From an uncultured bacterium (GTDB lineage: Bacteria; Bacillota; Clostridia; Lachnospirales; Lachnospiraceae): a stretch of DNA of 38,730 bases. The position numbers and the translations under genes are program-made. The stretch lies in NCBI GenBank assembly GCA_947383005.1, contig CANDBT010000042.1, forward strand, positions 1-38,730. The letters are read 5' to 3'. The notes under the pieces were generated by a model. The model saw only the letters and a program-made list of their open reading frames with translations. It made no database searches and was not told the DNA's origin. Below, in pieces: positions 9,030 to 16,752 of the stretch (positions are counted from its first letter, which is position 1; each line of letters begins with the position of its first letter).

Positions 9030-9137
9030 TTAAACCACCGGAACCCCTAACGCCTTGTTTTTCTCTAATTCAATTCTTACTGCCTCATTCGCGCGCTTAA
9101 TAACTGCTTCATCTGAAATATAATCTTCTCTTTTCAT
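9030..9137 (-). pseudogene. Zeta-toxin partner (antitoxin-like) gene cut by an in-frame TAA
   Basis: ATG at 9135-9137 follows a good site (GAAGGGAGCAG). It encodes 35 residues, MKREDYISDEAV to KALGVPVV, then TAA at 9030-9032. The same frame stays open after the stop (YDRESQIIYQENDDGTRKEVGRRM) and runs into the toxin start. The natural product was probably about 70 residues with the stop codon newly arisen. Position directly ahead of a zeta-like kinase suggests an antitoxin; this is inference. Confidence 0.6.
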
Positions 9138-9234
9138 AGACTGCTCCCTTCTTTTCGTCAAATTGAAGAATAGTGTATATATTTATCTTTATTAATAAAC
9201 TATGCACTTTTTAGTTCTTTTTCAATTTTAGCAC

Positions 9235-9261
9235 AATTTGTCCACAAACTGTGGACAAATT
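9235..9261. promoter_or_regulatory. 27-bp perfect palindrome ahead of the zeta-like pair (likely operator)
   Basis: Arms of twelve bases, AATTTGTCCACA and TGTGGACAAATT, flank a three-base centre. It lies about 100 bp upstream of the antitoxin-like ATG in an AT-rich promoter-like stretch. Toxin-antitoxin operons commonly have such operators. It is seen directly; the function is inferred. Confidence 0.6.
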
Positions 9262-9292
9262 TGACTATATAGATCTGCCTGTTCTTTCCACA

Positions 9293-9336
9293 GTAAGTGT
9301 CCTGCAATCCCAAAAAATCAAATATATAAGGGCTCT
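9293..9336 (-). pseudogene. Short scrap of a DUF1016 nuclease gene
   Basis: About 14 codons read SPYIFDFLGLQDTY, matching RDPCILDFLGLQDTY in the intact DUF1016 gene at 23336-24382. DNA similarity extends over about 50 bp (compare 23787-23840). Neither side continues the gene. It abuts the 3' side of the group II intron, so the intron or an associated deletion may have landed in an older DUF1016 copy. Confidence 0.65.
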
Positions 9337-9375
9337 ATGAATAGTTCTTCTGCACATACAGGCGCAAATCTGGTA

Positions 9376-11189
9376 TTGAATCAAGTAGGAGGTAGGCGAT
9401 TATTCCTCCTACCGACCTCTCACACCACTGTACGTACCGTTCGGTATACGGCGGTTCAATCAACTTAACAAGTAACAAGCCTTTCGGCGTAGTAGCCCTC
9501 CATGGATACAAGACCAAACTTAGCCAGTCTCTCTTTGCTGATACCAATGTGGAGATTCCAGCTTCTGCACACTCTGGCATATCCTTTGGCATATGAGATG
9601 CCATGTGCCGCATATGGTGGTAGACCAAGTTTGATAAGATTCTTTTCCCTGTTCTTTGGCGTTTTCCAGTGTTTCCATATGCACAGGCGGTATCAGATCT
9701 GTCCGTCCATTTTTGCACACAGCCCTTTCATGCTTCCGATTTTGAAATAATTTATCCATCCTCGGATAAGCTGGTTGAGTTTCCCAATCTTATAACCATT
9801 GCTCACTCCCCAACTCCTGCTTGTATATTTCTTCATCTGCGCCTTGAACTTTGCTACCGCTTTCGGGTGTGGTCTGGCTTTGTACCCTTTGGCAAATGAG
9901 TCATAGTAAAATCCAAATCCAAGATACTTAATGCCCTTTGGCTTATCAACCTTGCTCTTTTCTGCGTTCACTTTCAGACCAAACTTTTCCTCTATAGAAT
10001 CGGGTCACACTCTTCATCACGCGTTCTGCCGCCCGTCTGCTCCCGACCATTATAATAAGGTCATCTGCATACCGGACGAAATCCAGCCCTCTTGCCGCTA
10101 GTTCTTTGTCCAACTCGTTTAGCATGACGTTCGCTAACAGCGGCAAGATATTTCCGCCCTGCGGTGTGCCGACTATCGTATCTTCATACTCATCGTCAAT
10201 CTTCACGCCGCTGGCCAAAAACTTTCTTACCACCGATATGACATCTCCATCCTTTATTGTCCGTCCGAAGATTGTCATCAGCTTATCCTGGTCTACTGTG
10301 TCAAAGAATTTAGCAAGATCGATGTCCACTATCCAGTTGTGTCCATCATTCATTATTTCTAATGCTTTTAGGACTGCCTGCTGTGCACACCGGTTAGATC
10401 CGAATCCATAGCTGTGGTCGTGAAACTGTTCCTCAAATATCGGGGTGAGTACCTGTAATACCGCCTGTTGTACAAAGCGGTCTGTTACTGTCGGCACTCC
10501 AAGATTTCTTGTACCACCATCGGGTTTGAGTATCTCCACCCTGCGAACTGGCTACGGCTTATATTTTCTCGTCCGCAGCTGTTCCCTGATGCTTTCGCCG
10601 TTTTCCGAAAGGTATGCGTCAAGCTCTTCCACGGTCATCCCGTCCACTCCTGCCGCCCCTTTGTTCCTTACGACTTGCAGGTACGCTGCATTGAGGTTAT
10701 CTTTGCTCAATATCTGCTCCATAAGACTACTTGTGTCCATGCGTTGTTTCCTTTCTGCCCCTTTTGCCTTTGCCGCCTTTGATGTCATCGACAGGCGTAT
10801 GCTCCGGCTACGAAGTGGAACGTACTTCAACTGATTGATTATTCAGCCCTTCGCTCCATCCCCATTACAGGAACTTCCTCACTACTATGGCTTCTGCTGA
10901 CTTCTCACAGTTCGTTGTTACTACGGCTGATGAGACCGCCTGTGAGACCTCCCCAGTTAAGGTGCACACTCTTTCCCTCCATGCACCTGCCACATTTACT
11001 CGTACTTCCGGCAACCTTTTGGACTTCAGTGCCTTTTGCCACCTTATCCGTATTTCCGAGCCTTATATGTGGTTCCTGTCCGTCAGGTCAGAGGTTTGCT
11101 TACAGCTTCTTTCAGATTCCGTCTCACGGCGGACACCCTTGCTATTCGGCTATGTGCTTCGTCGTTGCCTACGTGCACTCGGGACTTTC
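9376..11189 (-). mobile_element. Group II intron, 5'-truncated, with dead maturase
   Basis: On the minus strand, 11189 to 10800 is non-coding and has the purine-rich GGGTGTCCGCC and CGGAATCTGAAAGAAGC style of intron domain I-IV RNA. The reverse transcriptase/maturase follows. After its stop come a domain V-like stretch at about 9415-9460 (GAACCGCCGTATACC, GGTACGTACAGTGGTG) and a domain VI-like hairpin ending near 9376. The true 5' end is missing because the IS66 end begins at 11190. The 3' boundary is approximate. Splicing and mobility are not expected. Confidence 0.85.
9465..10740 (-). pseudogene. ltrA: Group II intron reverse transcriptase/maturase (LtrA-type), multiply disrupted
   Basis: The start is taken as ATG 10740 (MDTSSLMEQILSKDN) behind the site AGAAAGGAAACAACGC. 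RT motifs are present: GAAGVDGMTV, GTPQGGNILPLL and the catalytic FVRYADDLII. The GIIM-type tail (WKTPKNREKNLIKLG) precedes the TAA at 9465. Three lesions are visible. One is an in-frame TAG at 10552-10554 between KYKP and PVRRVEI, where the family usually has Gln. The second is an extra T near 9996, after which the frame resumes as IEEKFGLKVNAEKSK. The third is an in-frame TGA at 9693-9695 between MDGQI and YRL. The whole would be about 420 residues. It cannot make a full protein. Confidence 0.9.
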
Positions 11190-11212
11190 GTAAACGTCAA
11201 ACCATCCGCCTA

Positions 11213-12561
11213 GTGCCTTGTAAAGTTTAAAAGTTTATCAAAATATTTTCCAGGTGCTTGTACTGCAGCACTCGGAAATAAATTCAATCGTCGAATAAAG
11301 GTGTTGGATATAAGCGCTTTAGTTTTACTCTTGCATCTTTTGTCGTGAATTGCCATTTTACGCCTTTTTGACGCTGATTTCGGTTACGCTCCCAGTCTGC
11401 AAGCCTTTCGTTTAGTTCCTTGATTTTAGGGATCCTTAGATTTCCCAGGCACTGTATTGACATGGAGCTGAGTTCAGTTTCCGCTATATTCAGCCAGCTC
11501 CCATGCTTTGGCGTGTAATGGAACTCAAACTTCTGCATCAGACTGCATGCAATTTCTGGCGGAAACGCCGCATAGAATGATGCGCAGCAATGGGTATTCA
11601 GGTTATCTGCTACAAGGATGATTTTGGAAACATCTGGATAATAAGTTTCAGATATTTTCCTCATCATTTTTGCAAAGTCGCCCATTTTCCGGTGTTCCAG
11701 CGCTTCTGTATGCCCCCATCCGCTGAGCGGCTCTGTAAACATGAATATGCTGGATGTCCCCATGCGGGCATACTCAGAATCAATTTTCTGAACCGTCCCA
11801 GGGCGGGACAATTCCGTTTCAGGATCGGTTTCCATAGGCATGGCACTGACCCGCTCCCTGATCTCATCAAGCAGCTGCACCGGCTTTTCATCCATGCAGA
11901 CCACAGGGCAGCAGGGGGCGTATGGCTTCTGGTATATGGTAAGGATGTCTTCCATATTTGCAATAAAATGCGGGTCGTTTTCCATTGGGATACACCAGTA
12001 TTTGCTTAAATGGGGTTTTAACTGGTTGGTATTCAGAATTGTCCCAACAGCCATGTGCGATATAGATACAATATAATTTTTTTCTACGCAGTGTTCTGCA
12101 AGGAGGCGCAGGTTCCACCTGGCATACCCTTTTGGCGGCGGACTTAATGCTGACGCGATTACATGGTCTTCAAAATCACCCGTAATTTTTGCCATAGTTT
12201 CCGGTGTTATCCTGGTTTTTCGGTTCAAAGCGGCATCCAGCCCTTCCTCGCAGTATGTTTTTCGTATTTTATTAATAGTAGGAAGTGACACCCCGAATAT
12301 TTCAGATAGTTCCCGATTGCTTTTTTTCTTATCGGGGAAAGCGTCATTTGTGTTTAACAGGATATTTGCGTGCATAATCGTTTTTGCAGATGAATGCCCA
12401 TTTTTACGGATATGGTTTAGAGCCTCAATATCCTTTTCCGTTAATCGTACCTGATAATTTTTCTTTGGCATAAAATACACTCACTCCTTTTTATTTGAGT
12501 ATATCATGCCATAGTGAAGATGGATGCTGGTTTTGATAAACTTTTAAACTTTACAGGGCAC
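11213..12561 (-). mobile_element. IS630-family insertion sequence, intact
   Basis: Terminal inverted repeats of about 31 bp, starting GTGCC at 11213 and ending GGCAC at 12561, differ at one base. The inner part TGTAAAGTTTAAAAG and its complement is perfect. TA is duplicated at 11211-11212 and 12562-12563, each within CTAG, the target favoured by IS630-type elements. The single transposase frame is complete, so this insertion into the IS66 left end looks recent. Confidence 0.92.
11284..12480 (-). CDS. tnpA: IS630-family DDE transposase
   Basis: 398 residues. The N-terminal 110 residues hold a helix-turn-helix (LSEIFGVSLPTINKIRKTY, about residues 62-80) that should bind the inverted repeats. 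The catalytic core has the three acidic residues of the Tc1/mariner-IS630 DDE fold: Asp in VVCMDEKPVQL, Asp in ILVADNLNTH and Glu after HGSWLNIAETEL. The frame is uninterrupted and within the 330-400 range of the family. It lies between well-preserved inverted repeats, so it is probably functional. It is transcribed opposite to the surrounding IS66 genes. Confidence 0.95.
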   Translation of the reverse strand: MYFMPKKNYQVRLTEKDIEALNHIRKNGHSSAKTIMHANILLNTNDAFPDKKKSNRELSEIFGVSLPTINKIRKTYCEEGLDAALNRKTRITPETMAKITGDFEDHVIASALSPPPKGYARWNLRLLAEHCVEKNYIVSISHMAVGTILNTNQLKPHLSKYWCIPMENDPHFIANMEDILTIYQKPYAPCCPVVCMDEKPVQLLDEIRERVSAMPMETDPETELSRPGTVQKIDSEYARMGTSSIFMFTEPLSGWGHTEALEHRKMGDFAKMMRKISETYYPDVSKIILVADNLNTHCCASFYAAFPPEIACSLMQKFEFHYTPKHGSWLNIAETELSSMSIQCLGNLRIPKIKELNERLADWERNRNQRQKGVKWQFTTKDARVKLKRLYPTPLFDD

Positions 12562-12637
12562 TAGTATTTTCTACAATCCTGTGTCATACTTGAAGAAACC
12601 CAAAAAACTACTTAGTTTTTTCAAGGAGGTCTGTGTA

Positions 12638-13018
12638 ATGGATAAAAGTACACATGAGATCCGGCTTGCGCATTGGAAACAGATCATCGAACAATGTCAG
12701 AGCCGTCCAAAAGCACAAACAGCGAAACAATGGCTGGCGGAACATGATATCAGTGATAAAGCCTACTACTACTGGCTGCGAAAAATCCGAAGAACGATTT
12801 ATGACCAATCTGTTGCCGGTGGTACACTTTTTGTGGTATCACAGGAACAGGAACTCTCCTTTGCACAGATGCCAGACAGCTATTTAAAGGAATATCCGTC
12901 TTCCTTTTCCTTTGCACCTGTGGCAGTCATAAAAACTCCCGCCGTAACACTGGCTGTTTCCAATGAAATATCGGACCAGCTCCTAAACCGGCTTATGAAG
13001 GCGGTTTCCCATGCTTAA
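12638..13018 (+). CDS. tnpA: IS66 accessory protein TnpA
   Basis: 126 residues. The start is ATG 12638, behind the strong site AAGGAGGT, rather than the in-frame ATG at 12581, which lies close to the IS630 insertion. The N-terminal half has the IS66 OrfA helix-turn-helix pattern (TAKQWLAEHDISDKAYYYWLRKIR), and the rest is a less conserved tail. Its stop overlaps the tnpB start by 8 bases, as usual in IS66. The product is needed for transposition in studied IS66 members, but its exact role is unclear. Confidence 0.85.
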   Translation: MDKSTHEIRLAHWKQIIEQCQSRPKAQTAKQWLAEHDISDKAYYYWLRKIRRTIYDQSVAGGTLFVVSQEQELSFAQMPDSYLKEYPSSFSFAPVAVIKTPAVTLAVSNEISDQLLNRLMKAVSHA

Positions 13019-13367
13019 GGATGCTGCGGGTATCCGGCGGGTTGTAATTGCGTGCGGCTTTGTTGATCTGAGGAAAGGAATTGATGGACTTGCGCAGATC
13101 ATCCGCTCCCGATACAGCCAGAATCCTTTCGAAAAAGGAACTTTATTTCTCTTCTGCGGCAGGCGGTCCGACCGCATGAAAGGACTGTTATGGATGGGAA
13201 ACGGATTCCTTCTTCTATATAAACGATTTGAGGATGGAAACCTTACCTGGCCCCGTACTACAAAAGAAGCGGCAGAACTGACAGAAGAACAATTCCATTA
13301 CCTGATGCTGGGCCTTAATCCATTAGATCCGAAGATCAAGGAAGTCCATCCCACAAAGATCAGTTGA
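13011..13367 (+). CDS. tnpB: IS66 accessory protein TnpB
   Basis: 118 residues, a complete IS66 Orf2-type protein. Characteristic segments are the N-terminal CGFVDLRKGIDGLA, the central FLFCGRRSDRMKGLLW and the following LLYKRFEDG and WPR. The length is normal. It overlaps tnpA and is followed by a 276-base gap before tnpC. The family is required for IS66 transposition; the molecular function is not established. Confidence 0.93.
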   Translation: MLKDAAGIRRVVIACGFVDLRKGIDGLAQIIRSRYSQNPFEKGTLFLFCGRRSDRMKGLLWMGNGFLLLYKRFEDGNLTWPRTTKEAAELTEEQFHYLMLGLNPLDPKIKEVHPTKIS

Positions 13368-13643
13368 AAACCATTGTGCAGAATAGAGAAATTTCCTGCC
13401 TGTGTCCTCTTTCCGGCGGGGATTGTCTTCCTCTCAGTTTTCAGTTCCCCAAAATCTGCCATCCCTTCCTAAAAGAACCTTTATCCCCTGTTTTACTTTC
13501 TTTTGCTTCTTCACCGTTATGACTGTTCAGGCGGCACGAGAGAGACCTTCTGACCATAGGCATAATGACGAAGAGAAATCCTGTACGCATTCGCGTTTTT
13601 CTTATTTTTATGGTATCATGAGGAAAGAGAGGGGGAAGGAGCC

Positions 13644-15265
13644 ATGGGGAAAACGTATACGGCTGAGGAACTGGAGAAATGCAGCAAGGAGGAACGGATG
13701 CTCATGCTCCTGTCCATGCAGGAACAAATGGAGCGGATGAACGGAAATCTGGAAAACCTGATCGAGCAGATCCGGGCCGCAAACCAGCAGAAATTCGGCC
13801 GCCATACGGAAAAGCTGGAGGCTATGGAAGGCCAGCTGTCTTTTTTCAACGAGGCGGAATATCTGTCGGAAGAGGCCGTGGAAGAAGAACCGGCGGATAT
13901 CCTTCCAAAGAAGCCGCGCAGTAAAAAGCAGAGAGGAAAGCGGGAGGCGGATTTAAAGGATTTCCCCCAAGAGCCCCACGACCATGATATCTCCCATGAA
14001 GAGCTGACAGCCTGTTTGGGAAAGGCTGCTGGAGGGAGCTGCCCGCGGAGGAATACAGAAGGCTGAGATATGAACCGGCCTCCTGGACCGTAGAAACACA
14101 TAAGGTTCATGTATATGTAGGGACAGACGGGGAACACCAGGATGAATTCTTAAGAGGGGACCGCCCAAAGGATCTTCTGAGGAACAGCATCCTGACGCCA
14201 TCCCTGGGGGCAGCGATGATGAACGCGAAATATGTAAACTCGCTGCCGCTGTACCGGATCGAGGAGGAATTCAGCCGGAATGGGGTGAATATTTCCCGTC
14301 AGGTCATGGCCGGATGGATCATCCGGTGCTGCGAAAAATACCTGGCCCCGATGGATGACTGCCTGAAGGAAAGGCTGCTGGAATACCCGGTCACCCAGTC
14401 GGACGAGACCCCGGTGGAAGTAATCCGGGACGGACGTGGGGCGGGAAGCACGAGTTATATGTGGGTACACCGGAGCGGGGAGTTATACCGGGAGAAGCCA
14501 GTGGTGCTGTATGAATACCAGAAGACCCGCAACAGCAGCCATCCGAAGGAATTCTATAAAGACTATAAAGGGATTCTGGTGACGGACAGTCTGGAGCAGT
14601 ACCACAAAATAGAAAGAGAACTGCCGGGGCTGAGGAACGCGAACGGCTGGGCCCATGCCAGGCGGGATTACGCGGATGCGGTGAAGGCTCTTGGAAAAAG
14701 CAGCCCGGAAGCAGTGCGCCAGTCGGTAGCATACCAGGCGCTGGCAAGGATCAGCACAATCTATAAGCTGGAAGGGACGCTAAAGGAGCTTTCGGGAGAA
14801 GAAAGGCTAAAAGAAAGGAAGACCTCGATCAAGCCGCTGGTGGAGGAATATTTCGCATGGGTAAAGGAACGGCTGGAAGACGAAAGCTGCCTGCCGAAAG
14901 GGAAAACGGCCCAGGGACTGAAGTACAGCGTAAACCAGGAGTCATATCTGAAAGTTTTTCTGGAAAACGGGGATGTACCGATGGATAATTCAGCATCGGA
15001 GAGGAGTATCCGGACGTTCTGTGTGGGAAAGAAAAACTGGGTACTGATCAACTCCGTAAAGGGAGCGCAGACAAGCGCGATGATCTATAGTATCACAGAG
15101 ACGGCGAAGTTAAATGAGCTGAATCCGTACTATTATTTAAAATATCTTTTGGAACGGATCCCGGAGCTAATGAATGCCGAGGGGGCCATAGCAGCAAAGG
15201 ACCTGGATCCTCTGCTGCCATGGTCAGAGAGCCTTCCAGCCAAATGTCATAGAATACGCCGCTGA
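13644..15265 (+). pseudogene. tnpC: IS66 transposase TnpC, frameshifted
   Basis: Frame one, 13644-14066, gives the N-terminal coiled coil and the leucine-rich region through HDISHEELTAC. It then leaves the family sequence. The correct continuation (FGKGCWRELPAEEYRRL) is read in another frame from about 14015 and runs to 15265. That part contains the DDE core (QSDETPVEV, VTDSLEQYHK, DNSASERSIR with the family Glu) and the C-terminal YYLKYLLERIP. One lost or gained base in the GTTTGGGAAAGG tract near 14015-14022 explains the split. A programmed shift is not excluded, but IS66 does not usually use one here. Confidence 0.85.
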
Positions 15266-15333
15266 AAAGCGGCGCTTTTTATAGTGGGGGCGGATGGTTT
15301 TACGTTTACTAAACTTTAAGGTGTGGAGTTGAC

Positions 15334-15438
15334 CTAAAGGTTTCGCCTAAAAGGCGAGGGTTTTAACCCCAGTATACAGACAACAAAATCTTCAAAAGTT
15401 GCTATGAGGGTGGTATAATCATCTTGAAGCTTCAGCAT
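15334..15438 (-). CDS. Possible small frame (34 residues) beside the IS66 right end
   Basis: ATG 15438 follows an excellent ribosome site (AAAGGAGG, eight bases upstream). The frame, MLKLQDDYTTLIATFEDFVV onward, ends at TAG 15334. It may be the surviving start of a longer gene cut by rearrangement at the IS66 end. A CGCCT/AGGCG hairpin lies within its tail. The family is not recognised. Confidence 0.35.
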   Translation of the reverse strand: MLKLQDDYTTLIATFEDFVVCILGLKPSPFRRNL

Positions 15439-15549
15439 AATGTGCCTCCTTTCATAGTCGTAGTGGTGTACAACTATAGAATAGCACATTTTGCTGAAGT
15501 TTTTCTATGTCAACTAGCACAACAGGTTAAATTATTGGCTCTAAAAAAG

Positions 15550-15605
15550 ATTACTCAATAATAGAAACACCCCTACCAGACCCAACAGTCCTACCACCCT
15601 CACGG
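15550..15605. repeat. Direct repeat, tuf 3'-end-like attachment remnant (left copy)
   Basis: 56 bp, matching 29858-29913 at 53 positions in the same orientation. Read on the minus strand, it encodes REGGRTVGSGRGVSIIE followed by TAA, the conserved C-terminus of EF-Tu. The codons further upstream are not tuf. A 17-bp sequence GTAGCTATTTTGTAGCC at 15708-15724 is also shared with 29757-29773. It is best explained as an integration-site remnant. Confidence 0.75.
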
Positions 15606-15832
15606 ATTAGGTTGGTAGAACCTTGGGTGACAAGTGGCATGTTTTCGGGATTTTCTGCCATCATACTTTCTGAAAATATTGATTTTCTCTGTAGTTTCAA
15701 AATTTTTGTAGCTATTTTGTAGCCAAAGACATTAGGTAACCACACACATCTCGTTGAACAAAGTTTGTATTAAGGAAAATATAAAGTATTATATCGGAAT
15801 ATTTTTGGTATGATGACGTCATTTTTTACTAA

Positions 15833-16738
15833 TTAGTCCACACTCTCTTTCCAGTCTTTCAATAATATAAGCAATTGCTCTTCTGAGCGGTATGGATCTT
15901 CCTGTGATAATTCTATAGCTTTCCTTTTCAGGTTTCCTAATTCTTTTCCTGGAATCAATCCAAATTCTTCCATTATCCGTTTCCCACCCAATGGACAGAT
16001 ATTAATATCTTTAGAAAAAAGAATCTGTTCTATCAATAATCCTATTTTTTCTTTATGCTCTTCTGGCGAAAGCGAGCTAAACAATTTCATTTTATTGCGT
16101 ATATTCTTTCCATATGTTTTTGTAAGCACATGTGCATCTGCTTTTACCTCCAGCGTTGTCATTATCTCTTTAAATTGACTTTCAATATAGAAATCAGGGC
16201 AATAACTATCCTTTGCCATAAGCATTTCATGAATCATTTGTTCTTTTCTGCTATCCCTCCCTATTTGTTCTATACAATATAACATCGCATCAAGAATATT
16301 TTTCGCCAAATCAATCAATTCATTCGAACAAACCAGATAATCTCCATCGCCAATCCTTTTGCTCCCTATCAATCTAAAATGCCATTTTTCAACTCGTTCA
16401 ATCACACTGTTATCATGCACTTTTGCTTTATCTAGCGTATGACTCTTATATGTTCTGAGATCATGTATAAGTGTTAATGAAGATTTCACCTTTTCATACT
16501 CTAAATTAAATAACAATATCTTCTGCATAATAAATTCTCTATAAATATCACATCGTTCAAAAAACAAGCCATAAAAATAATCAATATTAACATAATATGC
16601 TGCTTCATTCTCAATATCCGAACGCAATTTTTGATGTGTCTCGGAAAAGAATAGAATATTGCTTTCCATTTTTTTAGTCACATCATTTATCTGTTTTATC
16701 ATTTCGGATATTATCAGCAATTTATTTCTATTATCCAT
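15833..16738 (-). CDS. HEPN-motif protein with CCA-enzyme-like C-terminal domain
   Basis: 301 residues, helical throughout, no signal or membrane segment. Residues 90-101 read LIHDLRTYKSHT. R95-x4-H100 fits the RX4-6H active-site pattern of HEPN ribonucleases, and the preceding helices fit the four-helix arrangement. Residues 250-275 (GGKRIMEEFGLIPGKELGNL) resemble the C-terminal helical segment of tRNA nucleotidyltransferases (GxxLMxxxGxxPGxxxGxxL), a region that contacts tRNA in those enzymes. A tRNA-directed RNase effector is therefore a reasonable inference but not shown. It lies 14 bases after the large NTPase gene, so the pair is very likely co-translated. It is the last gene of the type I R-M transcription unit. 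Confidence 0.6.
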   Translation of the reverse strand: MDNRNKLLIISEMIKQINDVTKKMESNILFFSETHQKLRSDIENEAAYYVNIDYFYGLFFERCDIYREFIMQKILLFNLEYEKVKSSLTLIHDLRTYKSHTLDKAKVHDNSVIERVEKWHFRLIGSKRIGDGDYLVCSNELIDLAKNILDAMLYCIEQIGRDSRKEQMIHEMLMAKDSYCPDFYIESQFKEIMTTLEVKADAHVLTKTYGKNIRNKMKLFSSLSPEEHKEKIGLLIEQILFSKDINICPLGGKRIMEEFGLIPGKELGNLKRKAIELSQEDPYRSEEQLLILLKDWKESVD

Positions 16739-16752
16739 TTGTCAATTCCCCT

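Larger units (their letters stand above)
11190..15309. mobile_element. IS66-family element carrying a nested IS630 insertion
   Basis: The ends are 21-bp inverted repeats differing at one base: GTAAACGTCAAACCATCCGCC from 11190, and its near-complement ending at 15309. The GTAA end and the three genes tnpA, tnpB and tnpC on the plus strand define IS66. The IS630 element 11213-12561 sits just inside the left end. The flanking 8-mers (GGACTTTC at 11182-11189, TAAACTTT at 15310-15317) do not match, although IS66 normally makes an 8-bp duplication, so flanks have been rearranged. tnpC is frameshifted, so the copy is probably immobile. Confidence 0.88.

Noticed and set aside
10887-11230. Plus-strand frames of 64-108 codons
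   Set aside because: They lie opposite the intron's structured RNA and have no family resemblance.
15551-15745. 64-codon minus-strand frame ending in the EF-Tu tail
   Set aside because: Only the last 17-19 codons are tuf-like and the rest is non-coding-looking sequence with no start signals, so it is listed as an attachment remnant instead.
15803-15830. ATGACGTCAT palindrome near the end of the HEPN gene
   Set aside because: Ten bases is short, there is no clear context or partner copy, and chance is likely.
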